Source: Streptosporangiaceae bacterium
Lineage (GTDB): Bacteria; Actinomycetota; Actinomycetes; Streptosporangiales; Streptosporangiaceae
Length of the DNA: 47,359 nt
Direction: 5' to 3'
Assembly: GCA_019239975.1 (NCBI GenBank)
Contig: JAFAZE010000011.1
Location: 1 to 47,359 of the forward strand
The notes beneath the pieces were generated by a model that worked only from the letters and a program-made list of their open reading frames with translations, searched no databases and was not told the origin of the DNA. Each line of letters starts with the position of its first letter. Within the stretch, counting starts at the first letter, position 1. Below, piece by piece: positions 23,016 through 30,858 of this stretch. Both the position numbers and the translations under genes were made by a program.

Positions 23016-24374
23016 GTGAAATCCGTTCCGGAGATCATCGGGATGATGCGCGCCGCCGCCCCGGACGGGCAGGCGCGGCTGGGGGAGGAGAGTCTGCAGA
23101 GGCTGCGTGACCTGACGCGGGCGCTGATCACGGCCAAGCCGGACGCCGTCGCGGAGCACGCGCGGTTCCTGGCGATCGGCGAGCGGGCGCTGTGCCTTCC
23201 CGAGGCCGCGCTCGCCGCGCGGCTGGGCGGCAGGTGCGTGCTGGTGACCGGGGGGACGGGTTGCATCGGCTCGGCGCTGATGGGGCAGCTCGCGGCGCGA
23301 TGTCCGGGCCGGCTCGTCAGCGTGAGCCGCGGCGTCACCGGAGGCTGGCCGCGGCAGGCCGGCGCCGAGTACCGGTACGCGGACATCCGGGACCGCGGCG
23401 CCCTGAACGCGCTGATCGGCGAGCTCAGCCCGGACGTGGTGTTCCACGTCGCGGCGCAGCGCGACCCCGGGCTGGCCGAGGCCGACGTGCACCGCACCGT
23501 GTCCACCAACGTGCTGGGCGCGAGAAACGTGCTGGAGGCCGCCGCCGAGGCGGGGGTGCCGCAGGTCGTGCTGGCCTCGACCGGGAAGGCCCTGCGCCCC
23601 TACTCCCCCGACGTCTACGCCGCCTCCAAGCGGGCGGCGGAGTGGGTCGCCTCGACCTTCGCGGCGAGCGGTGAGATGCTGTGCGCCGCCGGCCGGTTCA
23701 CCCATGTGCTGGACAACTCGATCATCTACCGGCGGCTCCGGAACTGGGCCGCCCTGGCCGACGGCGGGGTGATCCGGCTGCACAGCCCCGACATCGTGTT
23801 CTACGTGCAGTCCGCGCTGGAGTCGGCGCAGCTGCTGCTGCTCGCGGTTCTCGGCAGCGCCCCCGGCGAGTTCCGGGTGCACGCGATCACCGACCTCGAC
23901 TGGCCGGTCAGCCTCCTGGACGTCGCGCTCGGCGTGCTCGCCGGGACCGGATCGGCGGCGCCGGTCTACGTCAGCGGCTATGACCTCGGATACGAGGAGG
24001 TCCCGTTCCCCGGCCTCTACGACCCAGCGACCGCCGGCGAGGTGAGCCCGCTGCTGAACGCCTTCGAGACCGCCGCCAGGACCGGGGCACCGTGCCCGAT
24101 GACCGACACCTTCGTGCTGGGGATGGCGCCCGACCCAGGGCCCGCCAAGCTGCTTGCCGCGCTCGACGAGGTCTGCGGGCGTACCCGGGACCCCCGTGAG
24201 GTGCGCGCCGCGCTCGACGAGCTGTCCTGGGCGCTGCTCGACGCCACGCTTCGCGCCGCGCCGCGCCGGGCGCTGGCCCGCGCCGCCGCGGTGGCCAGCT
24301 CGCACCGGGCCGCGCTCGGCCCCGGCCACCGCCGGGTGCTGGAGGCGATCCGGGTACACGCCGACGTCGGCTGA
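23016..24374 (+). CDS. Extended SDR, CapD/epimerase-like
   Basis: A 452-residue NAD(P)-binding protein. An N-terminal helical region (about 1-70) precedes the Rossmann start LGGRCVLVTGGTGCIGSAL, then DIRDRGALNALIGELSPDVVFHVAAQRDPG, catalytic-type STGKALRPYSPDVYAASKRAAEW (Tyr-x-x-x-Lys). This matches the CapD/FlaA1 dehydratase and UDP-sugar epimerase group, probably acting on a nucleotide sugar for a surface polysaccharide. The C-terminal ~120 residues are helical and not part of the usual SDR. GTG 23016 has GGGAGG seven bases upstream. The MurA paralogue follows 76 bases later. Confidence 0.8.
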   Translation: MKSVPEIIGMMRAAAPDGQARLGEESLQRLRDLTRALITAKPDAVAEHARFLAIGERALCLPEAALAARLGGRCVLVTGGTGCIGSALMGQLAARCPGRLVSVSRGVTGGWPRQAGAEYRYADIRDRGALNALIGELSPDVVFHVAAQRDPGLAEADVHRTVSTNVLGARNVLEAAAEAGVPQVVLASTGKALRPYSPDVYAASKRAAEWVASTFAASGEMLCAAGRFTHVLDNSIIYRRLRNWAALADGGVIRLHSPDIVFYVQSALESAQLLLLAVLGSAPGEFRVHAITDLDWPVSLLDVALGVLAGTGSAAPVYVSGYDLGYEEVPFPGLYDPATAGEVSPLLNAFETAARTGAPCPMTDTFVLGMAPDPGPAKLLAALDEVCGRTRDPREVRAALDELSWALLDATLRAAPRRALARAAAVASSHRAALGPGHRRVLEAIRVHADVG

Positions 24375-24437
24375 GGCCGCATGCTAGCAGGCCCCGGGGG
24401 GATCGGCGAACCGCCTGGCGGCGGGGTTCCGCGCCCC

Positions 24438-24443
24438 TACAGT
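24438..24443 (+). promoter_or_regulatory. -10 element, probable leaderless start of murA paralogue
   Basis: TACAGT ends seven bases before GTG 24451, and no ribosome site lies between. This spacing is typical of leaderless actinobacterial transcripts. Confidence 0.55.
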
Positions 24444-24450
24444 TGTCTGC

Positions 24451-25749
24451 GTGACAGACACCTGGCAAGTCGAGCCTTCCGAGCCGCTGCGCGGCGACAT
24501 CCGGGTACGCGGATCGAAGAACGCGGTAACGAAGCACATGGTCGCGGCGATGCTGACCGGCATGCCGAGCACGATCCGGAACGCCCCGGAGGTCGGCGAC
24601 GTCGACATCACCACGGCGATGCTGGAATCCATCGGCTATCACGTCGGCCGCTCCGGCGACGAGATCACGGTCGAGCCGGGCACGTCGGTCGAGCCGCGCG
24701 TGCCGGAGGCGTTCACCGGGCTGAACCGTATCCCGATCCTGATGCTGGGCCCGCTGCTGCACCGGACGGGTGAGGCGTTCGTGCCGCTGGTCGGCGGGGA
24801 CCCGATCGGGCGGCGCCCGGTTGACTTCCACGTGTCGGTGCTGCAGGCGCTCGGCGCCGAGGTCGAGGTCGGCCCGGCGGGGATCTCCGCGCGCGCCACC
24901 CGGCTGCACGGTGCGCGCATCGACCTGCCGTACCCCAGCGTCGGCGCCACCGAGACCGTGCTGCTTTCCGCGGTGCTCGCCGAGGGAAAGACCGTGCTGC
25001 GCGGCGCGGCGACCGAGCCGGAGGTGGTGGAGCTCGCGCTCTTCCTGCAGCGAATGGGCGCGCACATCGAGCTCAGCCCGGATCGGCGGATCGTGATCGA
25101 GGGCGTGCCCCGGCTGCGCGGCGCCTCGACCACGCTGGCCGGCGACCGCATCGAGGCGTTCTCCTACCTGGTGGCCGGGCTGATCACCGCGGGCGAGGTC
25201 CGGGTACACGGATGCCCGCAGGACCGGCTGGTCACCGCGATCACCACGCTCGCCAGGATGGGCGCGCAGTTCGACATCACCGACGACTGGATCAGGGCGT
25301 CGGCACCCGACGCGCTGCGGCCCGCGGCGGTGCACACCGACACCCACCCCGGGTTCATGACCGACTGGCAGCAGCCGCTGATGGTGCTGTTCACCCAGGC
25401 GGACGGGATGTCGGTGCTGCACGAGACGGTGTTCGAGAACCGGCTCGTGTACGTCCCCGCGCTGCAGTCGATGGGCTGCGAGATCGAGGTGTTCCGGGCG
25501 TGCCTCGGCGGGCCGGCGTGCCGCTTCCACGACACCAACGCGACCCACTCGGCTGTTATCAGGGGTGTTTCCAAGCTGCGCGGCGCGGACGTCACGCTGC
25601 CCGATGTGCGCGCCGGGTTCTCCGCCGTGCTGGCGGCCGCGGTCGCCGACCGGCCGTCGACGCTGCGGGGTATCCACCACATCGAGCGCGGCTACCACCG
25701 GCCGTTCGACCAGTTCACATCGCTCGGACTCACGCTGCGGCGCGGCTGA
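24451..25749 (+). CDS. murA: UDP-GlcNAc enolpyruvyltransferase (MurA paralogue)
   Basis: A 432-residue EPT-family enzyme: RVRGSKNAVTKHMVAAML carries the conserved Lys23-Asn24, GGDPIGRRPVDFH is the active-site loop, and MTDWQQPLMVLFTQADG the second catalytic region. MurA adds enolpyruvate from PEP to UDP-GlcNAc, the first committed peptidoglycan step. Asp117 stands where most MurAs have the Cys that fosfomycin alkylates, as in mycobacterial MurA, so fosfomycin insensitivity is predicted. Its position after a nucleotide-sugar SDR and not in a cell-wall cluster suggests a secondary copy, but this cannot be settled here. Confidence 0.88.
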   Translation: MTDTWQVEPSEPLRGDIRVRGSKNAVTKHMVAAMLTGMPSTIRNAPEVGDVDITTAMLESIGYHVGRSGDEITVEPGTSVEPRVPEAFTGLNRIPILMLGPLLHRTGEAFVPLVGGDPIGRRPVDFHVSVLQALGAEVEVGPAGISARATRLHGARIDLPYPSVGATETVLLSAVLAEGKTVLRGAATEPEVVELALFLQRMGAHIELSPDRRIVIEGVPRLRGASTTLAGDRIEAFSYLVAGLITAGEVRVHGCPQDRLVTAITTLARMGAQFDITDDWIRASAPDALRPAAVHTDTHPGFMTDWQQPLMVLFTQADGMSVLHETVFENRLVYVPALQSMGCEIEVFRACLGGPACRFHDTNATHSAVIRGVSKLRGADVTLPDVRAGFSAVLAAAVADRPSTLRGIHHIERGYHRPFDQFTSLGLTLRRG

Positions 25750-25777
25750 GCCGCCGAACCGCGTGGCCGCTTTCATC

Positions 25778-25813
25778 ACAGCAACGTCAGCCGCAACAGC
25801 AACGTCAGCCCCG
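25778..25813. repeat. 18-bp direct duplication after murA paralogue
   Basis: CAGCAACGTCAGCC is repeated at an 18-base period, starting about 30 bases after the stop codon. It belongs to the pattern of short tandem repeats at gene 3' ends in this window. Confidence 0.75.
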
Positions 25814-25860
25814 CGAGCGGGGACGTGCACCAATCCATGCGCCCCATCAGCACCACGCTC

Positions 25861-25913
25861 CATGATCGCGGAATCGTAGGTGCCGTATTCGGCCCGCCGT
25901 TTCCACGATCATG
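25861..25913. terminator. Hairpin between convergent genes
   Basis: CATGATCGCGGAA (25861-25873) mirrors TTCCACGATCATG (25901-25913) with one G-T pair; the 27-base centre can fold further (GGTGCCG with CGGCCCGCC). It lies between the murA paralogue and the convergent XRE gene. It shares the CATGATCG arm start with the hairpin at 13875-13928. Confidence 0.6.
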
Positions 25914-26143
25914 ACGGCTGCCCCTTTGTCCGGTCAGCGGGAGTCCTAGTGGGGAGGGTTGACGCCTTCAGAACAGGGCGAACAGGGGACAATTCGCCGC
26001 CGCGATGGCGCGGCGCGGCGCGGCGCGCGCGACCGCCGGAGCACGGCCCACGCCGGCCGTGACCCTCCCCGAGATGTGAGCCAGAACCCGGAATGTGAGC
26101 CGCTCTCGCGGCTCACTCCGCGCCACTGACCGTAGCCGCTGCG

Positions 26144-26210
26144 TCTCGCCGTAACGTCGCGCACGGTCTCGCCGTTCATCGCGCACGGTCTCGCCGTAAC
26201 GTCGCGCGAG
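26144..26210. repeat. 23-bp tandem array, three copies
   Basis: Three units of TCTCGCCGTAACGTCGCGC plus ACGG; the middle one has TTCAT in place of TAACGT. It ends ten bases before the stop of the XRE-cupin gene (26221). The rest of the 25750-26220 gap is GC-rich with no convincing gene. Confidence 0.85.
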
Positions 26211-26220
26211 ATCGCGAGAT

Positions 26221-26829
26221 CTAGACGTGCTCCATGACGATCACGCCGGACGTGTCGGGGGCTAGGGCACGGAAGACGTGGGGGACGTCGCCCGGGTAGG
26301 CGACGTAGTCGCGCGGGCCGAGTTCGGCCGGGGCTTCGACGGGGCCGACGAGGGCGCGGCCGGTGCCGAGGATCACGTGCTCCATCGTGCCCGGCATGTG
26401 GGGATCGGAGACCTTGGGCTCGCCCGGCTGGACGAGAAGGCGGAAGATGTCCCGCCTGGCGCCGGGCGGGCACGAGGCCAGCAGCGTCACCGTGTAGTCC
26501 GCGCGCTCGGAGTGGATGACCGGCCCCTCCCCGGCGCGGATGACCAGCACGTTGCGGCGCGGCGGGTCGACGAGACGGCTGAACGGCACGCCGAGCGCGA
26601 CGCCGAGCGCCCACAAGGTCTCCACGCTCGGGTTGCCGGCTCCGGATTCGAGCTGGGACAGCGTCGACTTGGCGACGCCCGCCCGCCGGGCCAGCTCGGT
26701 CAGCGAAAGTCCGGCGCGTGCCCGCTCGCGGCGGATGGTCGCCGCGATGCTACCGATCAGGTCGCGTTGCCCGGCCGCGGCATGTTCGCTGGAGGAGTCG
26801 GGGCGTTCGGTTTGACGAACCACGTCCAT
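26221..26829 (-). CDS. XRE-cupin transcriptional regulator
   Basis: A ~202-residue protein with an N-terminal HTH_3 domain (IRRERARAGLSLTELARRAGVAKSTLSQLESGAGNPSVETLWALG) and a C-terminal cupin barrel (DPHMPGTMEHVILGTGRALVG, DYVAYPGDVPHVFRALAPDT). Such regulators sense a small ligand in the cupin and often control a neighbouring transporter. It is divergent from azlCD, and a palindrome overlaps both starts. ATG 26829 is chosen because a TATGAT -10-like element lies seven bases upstream, suggesting a leaderless transcript; ATG 26838 and 26850 are alternatives. The frame open upstream is antisense to azlC. Confidence 0.85.
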   Translation of the reverse strand: MDVVRQTERPDSSSEHAAAGQRDLIGSIAATIRRERARAGLSLTELARRAGVAKSTLSQLESGAGNPSVETLWALGVALGVPFSRLVDPPRRNVLVIRAGEGPVIHSERADYTVTLLASCPPGARRDIFRLLVQPGEPKVSDPHMPGTMEHVILGTGRALVGPVEAPAELGPRDYVAYPGDVPHVFRALAPDTSGVIVMEHV

Positions 26830-26831
26830 AG

Positions 26832-26849
26832 TGTTCATCATAATGAACA
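26832..26849. promoter_or_regulatory. Palindromic operator shared by XRE gene and azlC
   Basis: TGTTCAT-CATA-ATGAACA is a perfect 7-bp inverted repeat. It overlaps the start region of azlC and the -10 and start region of the XRE-cupin gene. A second, shorter palindrome (GTTCG/CGAAC) lies at 26805-26820. Confidence 0.8.
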
Positions 26850-27712
26850 TGCGTCTGTTCTGGCGAACGACGGTGCCGCCGGGGGTCGGCCGGGCAGCGC
26901 TCCGCGACATCGCGCTGGTCTGTCTCGCCGACGCCATCGTCGGCATCTCCTTCGGCGCGACCGCGGTGTCCGGCGGGCTGCGCCCGTGGGTGCCGGTCGC
27001 CATGTCGCTGCTGGTGTTCGCCGGCGGCGCCCAGTTCGCGGCCGTCGGCGTGGTGATCGCGGGCGGCAGCCCGGTCGCGGCGGTGGCCGCCGGGCTGATC
27101 CTCAACACCCGCATGCTGCCGTACGGCTTCGCGGTCGCCGACGTGACGGAGGGCCGCTGGTGGACCCGGCTGGCCGGCGCGCACGTCACGGTCGACGAGT
27201 CGGTGGCGTTCGCGCTGCGCCAGGACGATCCGAGCCGCCGACGCGGCGTGTTCTGGGCCTGCGGCCTCGCCCTGTTCGCCGTCTGGAACGTGGCGGTCGT
27301 GGCCGGGGTCGCCGCCGGGGCGGCCATCAGGAACACCGGCGCGTTCGGGCTCGACGCCACGTTCCCGGCCGTCCTGCTGGCCCTGGCGCTGCCCTCGCTC
27401 GCCGACCGGGGCACGCGCCGGGCCGCGGCGGCGGGCGCGGCGGCCGCGGTCGCGATGACACCGTTCGTGCCCGCGGGCCTGCCGGTGCTCGCGTCCCTCG
27501 GCGGCCTCGCCTTCGCCGGGCCGCGGGGCCGCACCTTCGCGGGGCCGCGGGGCCGCTGGCGCATTTGGCCCCGTCTGGCGGGGCCGGTTACGCCAACGGC
27601 CCCATCGGGGACCACGGCCCGATCGGGGACCACGGCCCGATCGGGGACCACGGCCCCATCGGGGACCACGGAAGACCGGGCGGGGTCCGTGGCCGAGGGC
27701 CGGGAGCACTGA
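26843..27712 (+). CDS. azlC: AzlC-family branched-chain amino acid exporter subunit
   Basis: A ~289-residue membrane protein with several hydrophobic segments and AzlC motifs (LVCLADAIVGISFGATAVSGGL, FAGGAQFAAVGVVIAGGSPVAAV, LNTRMLPYGFAVA). With AzlD it would export branched-chain or related amino acids. The start is uncertain: ATG 26843 or 26849 lie in or next to the operator and neither has a ribosome site, so the message may be leaderless. The last ~60 residues are encoded by two tandem arrays (27509-27556 and 27598-27669) and are hydrophilic, unlike other AzlC proteins. Confidence 0.88.
   Translation: MNMRLFWRTTVPPGVGRAALRDIALVCLADAIVGISFGATAVSGGLRPWVPVAMSLLVFAGGAQFAAVGVVIAGGSPVAAVAAGLILNTRMLPYGFAVADVTEGRWWTRLAGAHVTVDESVAFALRQDDPSRRRGVFWACGLALFAVWNVAVVAGVAAGAAIRNTGAFGLDATFPAVLLALALPSLADRGTRRAAAAGAAAAVAMTPFVPAGLPVLASLGGLAFAGPRGRTFAGPRGRWRIWPRLAGPVTPTAPSGTTARSGTTARSGTTAPSGTTEDRAGSVAEGREH
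27598..27669. repeat. 18-bp tandem array, four copies, in frame in azlC
   Basis: GGCCCCATCGGGGACCAC and GGCCCGATCGGGGACCAC in the order A-B-B-A. Because the period is six codons the array is read as four TA(P/R)SGT repeats at the AzlC C-terminus. A second array of two ~24-base units lies just upstream at 27509-27556. Confidence 0.92.
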
Positions 27713-28020
27713 TGCCACTGCTCGCCATCATGGCGCTGGCCGCGGGGACGTACGCGTTCCGGCTGGCCGGGCCGCTGCTCCGGCAGCGGGTCCGGATGCC
27801 CGAGGGGGCGCAGCGGCTGTTCGCGATGGCCGCTGCGGTGCTGCTGATCGCGCTGGCCGCGACGTCGGCGCTCACCCAGGGACACGGTTTCGCCGGCTGG
27901 GCGAGACCGGCCGGCGTCGGTGTCGCGGGCCTGCTGGCGGCGCGGCGCGCGCCGTTCCCCGTGGTCGTGATCGCGGCCGCCGCCACCACGGCGATGCTCA
28001 GGCTCTGCGGCGTGCCTTAG
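27712..28020 (+). CDS. azlD: AzlD-family subunit
   Basis: A 102-residue membrane protein with three to four hydrophobic segments (LLAIMALAAGTYAFRLAGPLL, LFAMAAAVLLIALAATSAL, VVVIAAAATTAMLRL). It is the small partner of AzlC. ATG 27712 shares its first base with the azlC stop (TGATG), so the two are coupled. The last 23 bases overlap the end of the convergent glycosyltransferase gene. Confidence 0.88.
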   Translation: MPLLAIMALAAGTYAFRLAGPLLRQRVRMPEGAQRLFAMAAAVLLIALAATSALTQGHGFAGWARPAGVGVAGLLAARRAPFPVVVIAAAATTAMLRLCGVP

Positions 28021-29860
28021 TTTTCCGGGTCCTGCGGGACGCCCTGGCTTTGCGGCGTGATTTGGCTTTGCTTGTCTTCGGGTGCGCCGGTGTCGCGGTC
28101 TTGACCCAGATGTACTGGCTCACCGTGTCATTGCCGTTCGGTATCACGTTGGCGAGGCGGTAATCCGGGTCGGCGGCCAGGGTGCGGGCGATGACAGCGT
28201 CGACGGCCGGCGTGGTCTGGTAATTGAAGGCGACCACATGGAAGTACCCGGCCTTGATGGCGGCGACGTAGCCGGCGTCGCCCGTGAGGTACCGGCCTTG
28301 CTTGTCGACGTACCCGATGAAATACGTGGAGGTGAACTGGTCAGGCTGGGCGCCGGCGTGACCTCGCAGGTAATAGATCGGCACCTCGTCGACCTCGACC
28401 AGGTAGTGCGCACCCGGGCGCACGTAGCGGGCCATGTCGGCGACGAACACGCTCGAGTCCGGCCAGGCACTGAACAGGCTGTTGGCCTGCGTCATGCCGA
28501 ACACCAGCGCGGCGCCCCAGATCGCGATGCCCACCTGGGCGCGGCGGAAATGGTCGCCGACCACTCTCGCCAGGCCGACGCCGGCGATCGGCGCCGCGTA
28601 GAACAGGCCGAAGCCAACGTGCTTCCACAGCGACACGGACGTGTGGATGCGGATCTGCTCGGCGGGCGCGAGCAGGGCGCTGCCGACCATGACCGCGCCG
28701 AGCAGCGCCCGCCGCAGCCGGCTGCCGGCCGGAGCGACTTCCTCACCCGGCTCGGTGGATGGTCTGGTCGCATAAGCGACCGCGCCGGTCACCGCGAGCG
28801 CGAAGGGCAGGCCGATCCACTGGGCACTGTCCCGCAGCAGGGTGATCACTGAGGCGTTTCCCTGAAACCGCCGCAGCGTGGTGAATTCGATGCCCCGCCA
28901 GTAGTCCGAACCCGCCACCCGCAGCGCCACCGCGCCCAGGCAGCCGATGGCCGCGCCGAGGGCGAGCGGCGGGATCAGCGCCCTTCGCCCGGACCTCGGC
29001 CAGGCCGCCAGCCCGGCGAGCGCGACGATACCCGGAACGAACAGCAGGGCGGCGTATTTGGTGGCGACGGCCAGCACCACGAGCGGCGCGGCCAGCAGGT
29101 ACACCGGCCGCCGGAACGCGGCCGTCCGGACGGCCACCCACGCGGCGAGAGCGAGCAGGCAGAGCGCCGAAGCATCGTAGGTTGCCAGGTTGCCGAGGAA
29201 CAAAGTGGGCTCGGCCACCGAGAAGATGACCGCGGCGCACAGTCCCACCCGCTCGTTGAACAGCCTGCGGGTGATCGCGTACAGCACGGCCGTGGTCGCC
29301 AGCATCTCGGTCAGGCTCAGTGCCCTCGCCGCGGCCAGCCCGCCGACGCTGTCGGCCAGCGCGCCGAGCACTGGATACAGCACTGGAGCGCCGGAGAAAT
29401 AGGCCGGGTAGTCCCCCTGCAGGGACGCGCCATGCAGCCAGTGCGCGATCTCCAGGTGGCCCACGTAGAGGTACAGTCCCTCGTCCTCGAATGCGGTGTT
29501 GTGCATGCGCACCGTCAGCGCCGCCTGCATGATCAGGATGAGCAGCAGCACGGCCCGGCTCAGCCACCTGCGCCGCGGGTGAGCGGCCGGCTCCGCGGAT
29601 TGCCCGGCGCGGTGGCGCCCGCGCCGCAGCTCCAGCACCGTCGAGTCGCCGGCTCCGCCGTTGTTCTCGTTCGCCGCCGCCGGTTCAACGCCGGCAACGC
29701 CGCCCGGCGGCGGCTCGGTCCCGGCCCGGGGGGCGGCGAACATCACGGTGTCCGCCTCAGCCAACTGCAACTCCGACCGCCGGGGGCGTTGCGGCACCTC
29801 ATCCCGGAACTTAGGGTCAGGCCGGCGCGACCCGCGCGAATCCCGCCGTGGTGGGCTCAT
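27998..29860 (-). CDS. GT39-like membrane glycosyltransferase
   Basis: A 620-residue polytopic protein. The N-terminal ~95 residues are hydrophilic and Pro/Arg-rich, followed by a membrane start (WLSRAVLLLILIMQAALTVRMHNTAFEDEGLYLYVG) with the acidic loop residues (FEDEG) seen in GT-C glycosyltransferases such as protein mannosyltransferases. About ten membrane segments follow, then a soluble outer domain (YVRPGAHYLVEVDEVPIYYL). The C-terminus is very basic (KAKSRRKARAS). It would use a polyprenyl-phosphate sugar to modify a polymer or protein outside the membrane. Its ATG overlaps the GH26 stop by four bases. Confidence 0.8.
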   Translation of the reverse strand: MSPPRRDSRGSRRPDPKFRDEVPQRPRRSELQLAEADTVMFAAPRAGTEPPPGGVAGVEPAAANENNGGAGDSTVLELRRGRHRAGQSAEPAAHPRRRWLSRAVLLLILIMQAALTVRMHNTAFEDEGLYLYVGHLEIAHWLHGASLQGDYPAYFSGAPVLYPVLGALADSVGGLAAARALSLTEMLATTAVLYAITRRLFNERVGLCAAVIFSVAEPTLFLGNLATYDASALCLLALAAWVAVRTAAFRRPVYLLAAPLVVLAVATKYAALLFVPGIVALAGLAAWPRSGRRALIPPLALGAAIGCLGAVALRVAGSDYWRGIEFTTLRRFQGNASVITLLRDSAQWIGLPFALAVTGAVAYATRPSTEPGEEVAPAGSRLRRALLGAVMVGSALLAPAEQIRIHTSVSLWKHVGFGLFYAAPIAGVGLARVVGDHFRRAQVGIAIWGAALVFGMTQANSLFSAWPDSSVFVADMARYVRPGAHYLVEVDEVPIYYLRGHAGAQPDQFTSTYFIGYVDKQGRYLTGDAGYVAAIKAGYFHVVAFNYQTTPAVDAVIARTLAADPDYRLANVIPNGNDTVSQYIWVKTATPAHPKTSKAKSRRKARASRRTRKTKARRRA

Positions 29861-30858
29861 GCGCCGATGCTGACCAGCGGCAATCCGGCGAGCGCGCTCG
29901 CCAGCGGGGCACGGACATCGGGCCGGTCCTCAACTGTCCAGTCGACCCCGTCCTTGTTGAAGTCGAACCACACCAGACCAACCACGCTCGCATGCCGTTC
30001 GACGCCGTTGACCAGGCTGTTCACGCAGGCGATCGCGTTGGGACCCGTCTCGACCGCCGTCTCGGCGATGATGAACGGGTCGCTCGTGAAGCGCCTGATT
30101 TCGGTCATGGTTGGCCCGTAAACGCTCGCGAAGGTATGCGGTCCCGTGGTGGCGAAGTAGCCGGTGAGGCCCACCCAGTTGACATAGGAGCGACCCGGCC
30201 AGTAAGGCCGGAGCTGGACGTCCGGCATCGGGTTGATGATGTTGGGATTCCAGATCCAGATGACGTTGCCGGCGCCGGCACGCGTGAACAGGCCATGAAC
30301 GTGCCGCCATGCGGCGACGAAGGCGGACGCCGGGGTCTGCTCGGTCCCCCACGGATACCAGTTCCCGTTCATCTCATGGCCGAAGCTGATGGCCACCGGC
30401 TCGCGGAAGTTACGGACCGCTCGCGCGAACCGGGTGATGTACGCGTCGCTGCCGCCGTCCGCGATGGCCTGCTCGGTCGTGCCGTAGGGCTCCCATGCCG
30501 CGTAGTACAGTGCGCCGTAGCTCCACGACCTGGCGGCGGCCGCGGCGTCGAAGGATGACTTCCACGCCACGTACTGACCGAGCAGATCGGGCTGGCGACC
30601 CAGGCTCGCCGCGGCGGCGATCACCGGAGTCAGCGAGTCCGGCGCGTGGTCGGCCTCGAGCCCGAAGAACTTGCCCCTCTTCGGGCTGATCAGCGCCGAG
30701 ACGGGCACGACGGTGCGCGCGGCACCGGGTGACGGGGCCGGCTGAACGGCATCGGGGTTTCCCGCGCCGGGCGCCGGCGCTGGCGCGCGAAGCCCACAGC
30801 CGGCGATCACCGCGGCCAGGCCCAGAGCCCCGAGGACTCTGGCCACGTGCGCCTTCAC
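29857..30858 (-). CDS. GH26-type glycoside hydrolase lipoprotein
   Basis: A 333-residue exported protein with a lipobox (AAVIAGCGLRAP, Cys21). The catalytic domain (about 60-330) has SFGHEMNGNWYPWG, which supplies the acid/base Glu of GH26, and FIIAETAVETG with the expected nucleophile Glu. GH26 enzymes are mostly beta-mannanases. GTG 30858 overlaps the stop of the synthase gene (GTGA), so it is coupled to polymer synthesis and probably trims or releases the polymer at the outer face. Confidence 0.85.
   Translation of the reverse strand: MKAHVARVLGALGLAAVIAGCGLRAPAPAPGAGNPDAVQPAPSPGAARTVVPVSALISPKRGKFFGLEADHAPDSLTPVIAAAASLGRQPDLLGQYVAWKSSFDAAAAARSWSYGALYYAAWEPYGTTEQAIADGGSDAYITRFARAVRNFREPVAISFGHEMNGNWYPWGTEQTPASAFVAAWRHVHGLFTRAGAGNVIWIWNPNIINPMPDVQLRPYWPGRSYVNWVGLTGYFATTGPHTFASVYGPTMTEIRRFTSDPFIIAETAVETGPNAIACVNSLVNGVERHASVVGLVWFDFNKDGVDWTVEDRPDVRAPLASALAGLPLVSIGA

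Noticed and set aside
22035..24359. A 774-codon minus-strand frame
   Set aside because: It spans the GH13 and SDR genes antisense and includes the tandem array; the protein has no recognisable features.
14000..26000. A biosynthetic gene cluster built around the methyltransferases and MurA paralogue
   Set aside because: No core enzyme (PKS, NRPS, terpene, RiPP or phosphonate) is present, and the genes form separate, divergently transcribed units.
27598..27669. CRISPR array
   Set aside because: The units are contiguous with no spacers and are read in frame; there are no cas genes.
26829..27885. Long N-terminal extension of the XRE-cupin protein
   Set aside because: The open frame is antisense to azlC and lies upstream of the shared operator and promoter.
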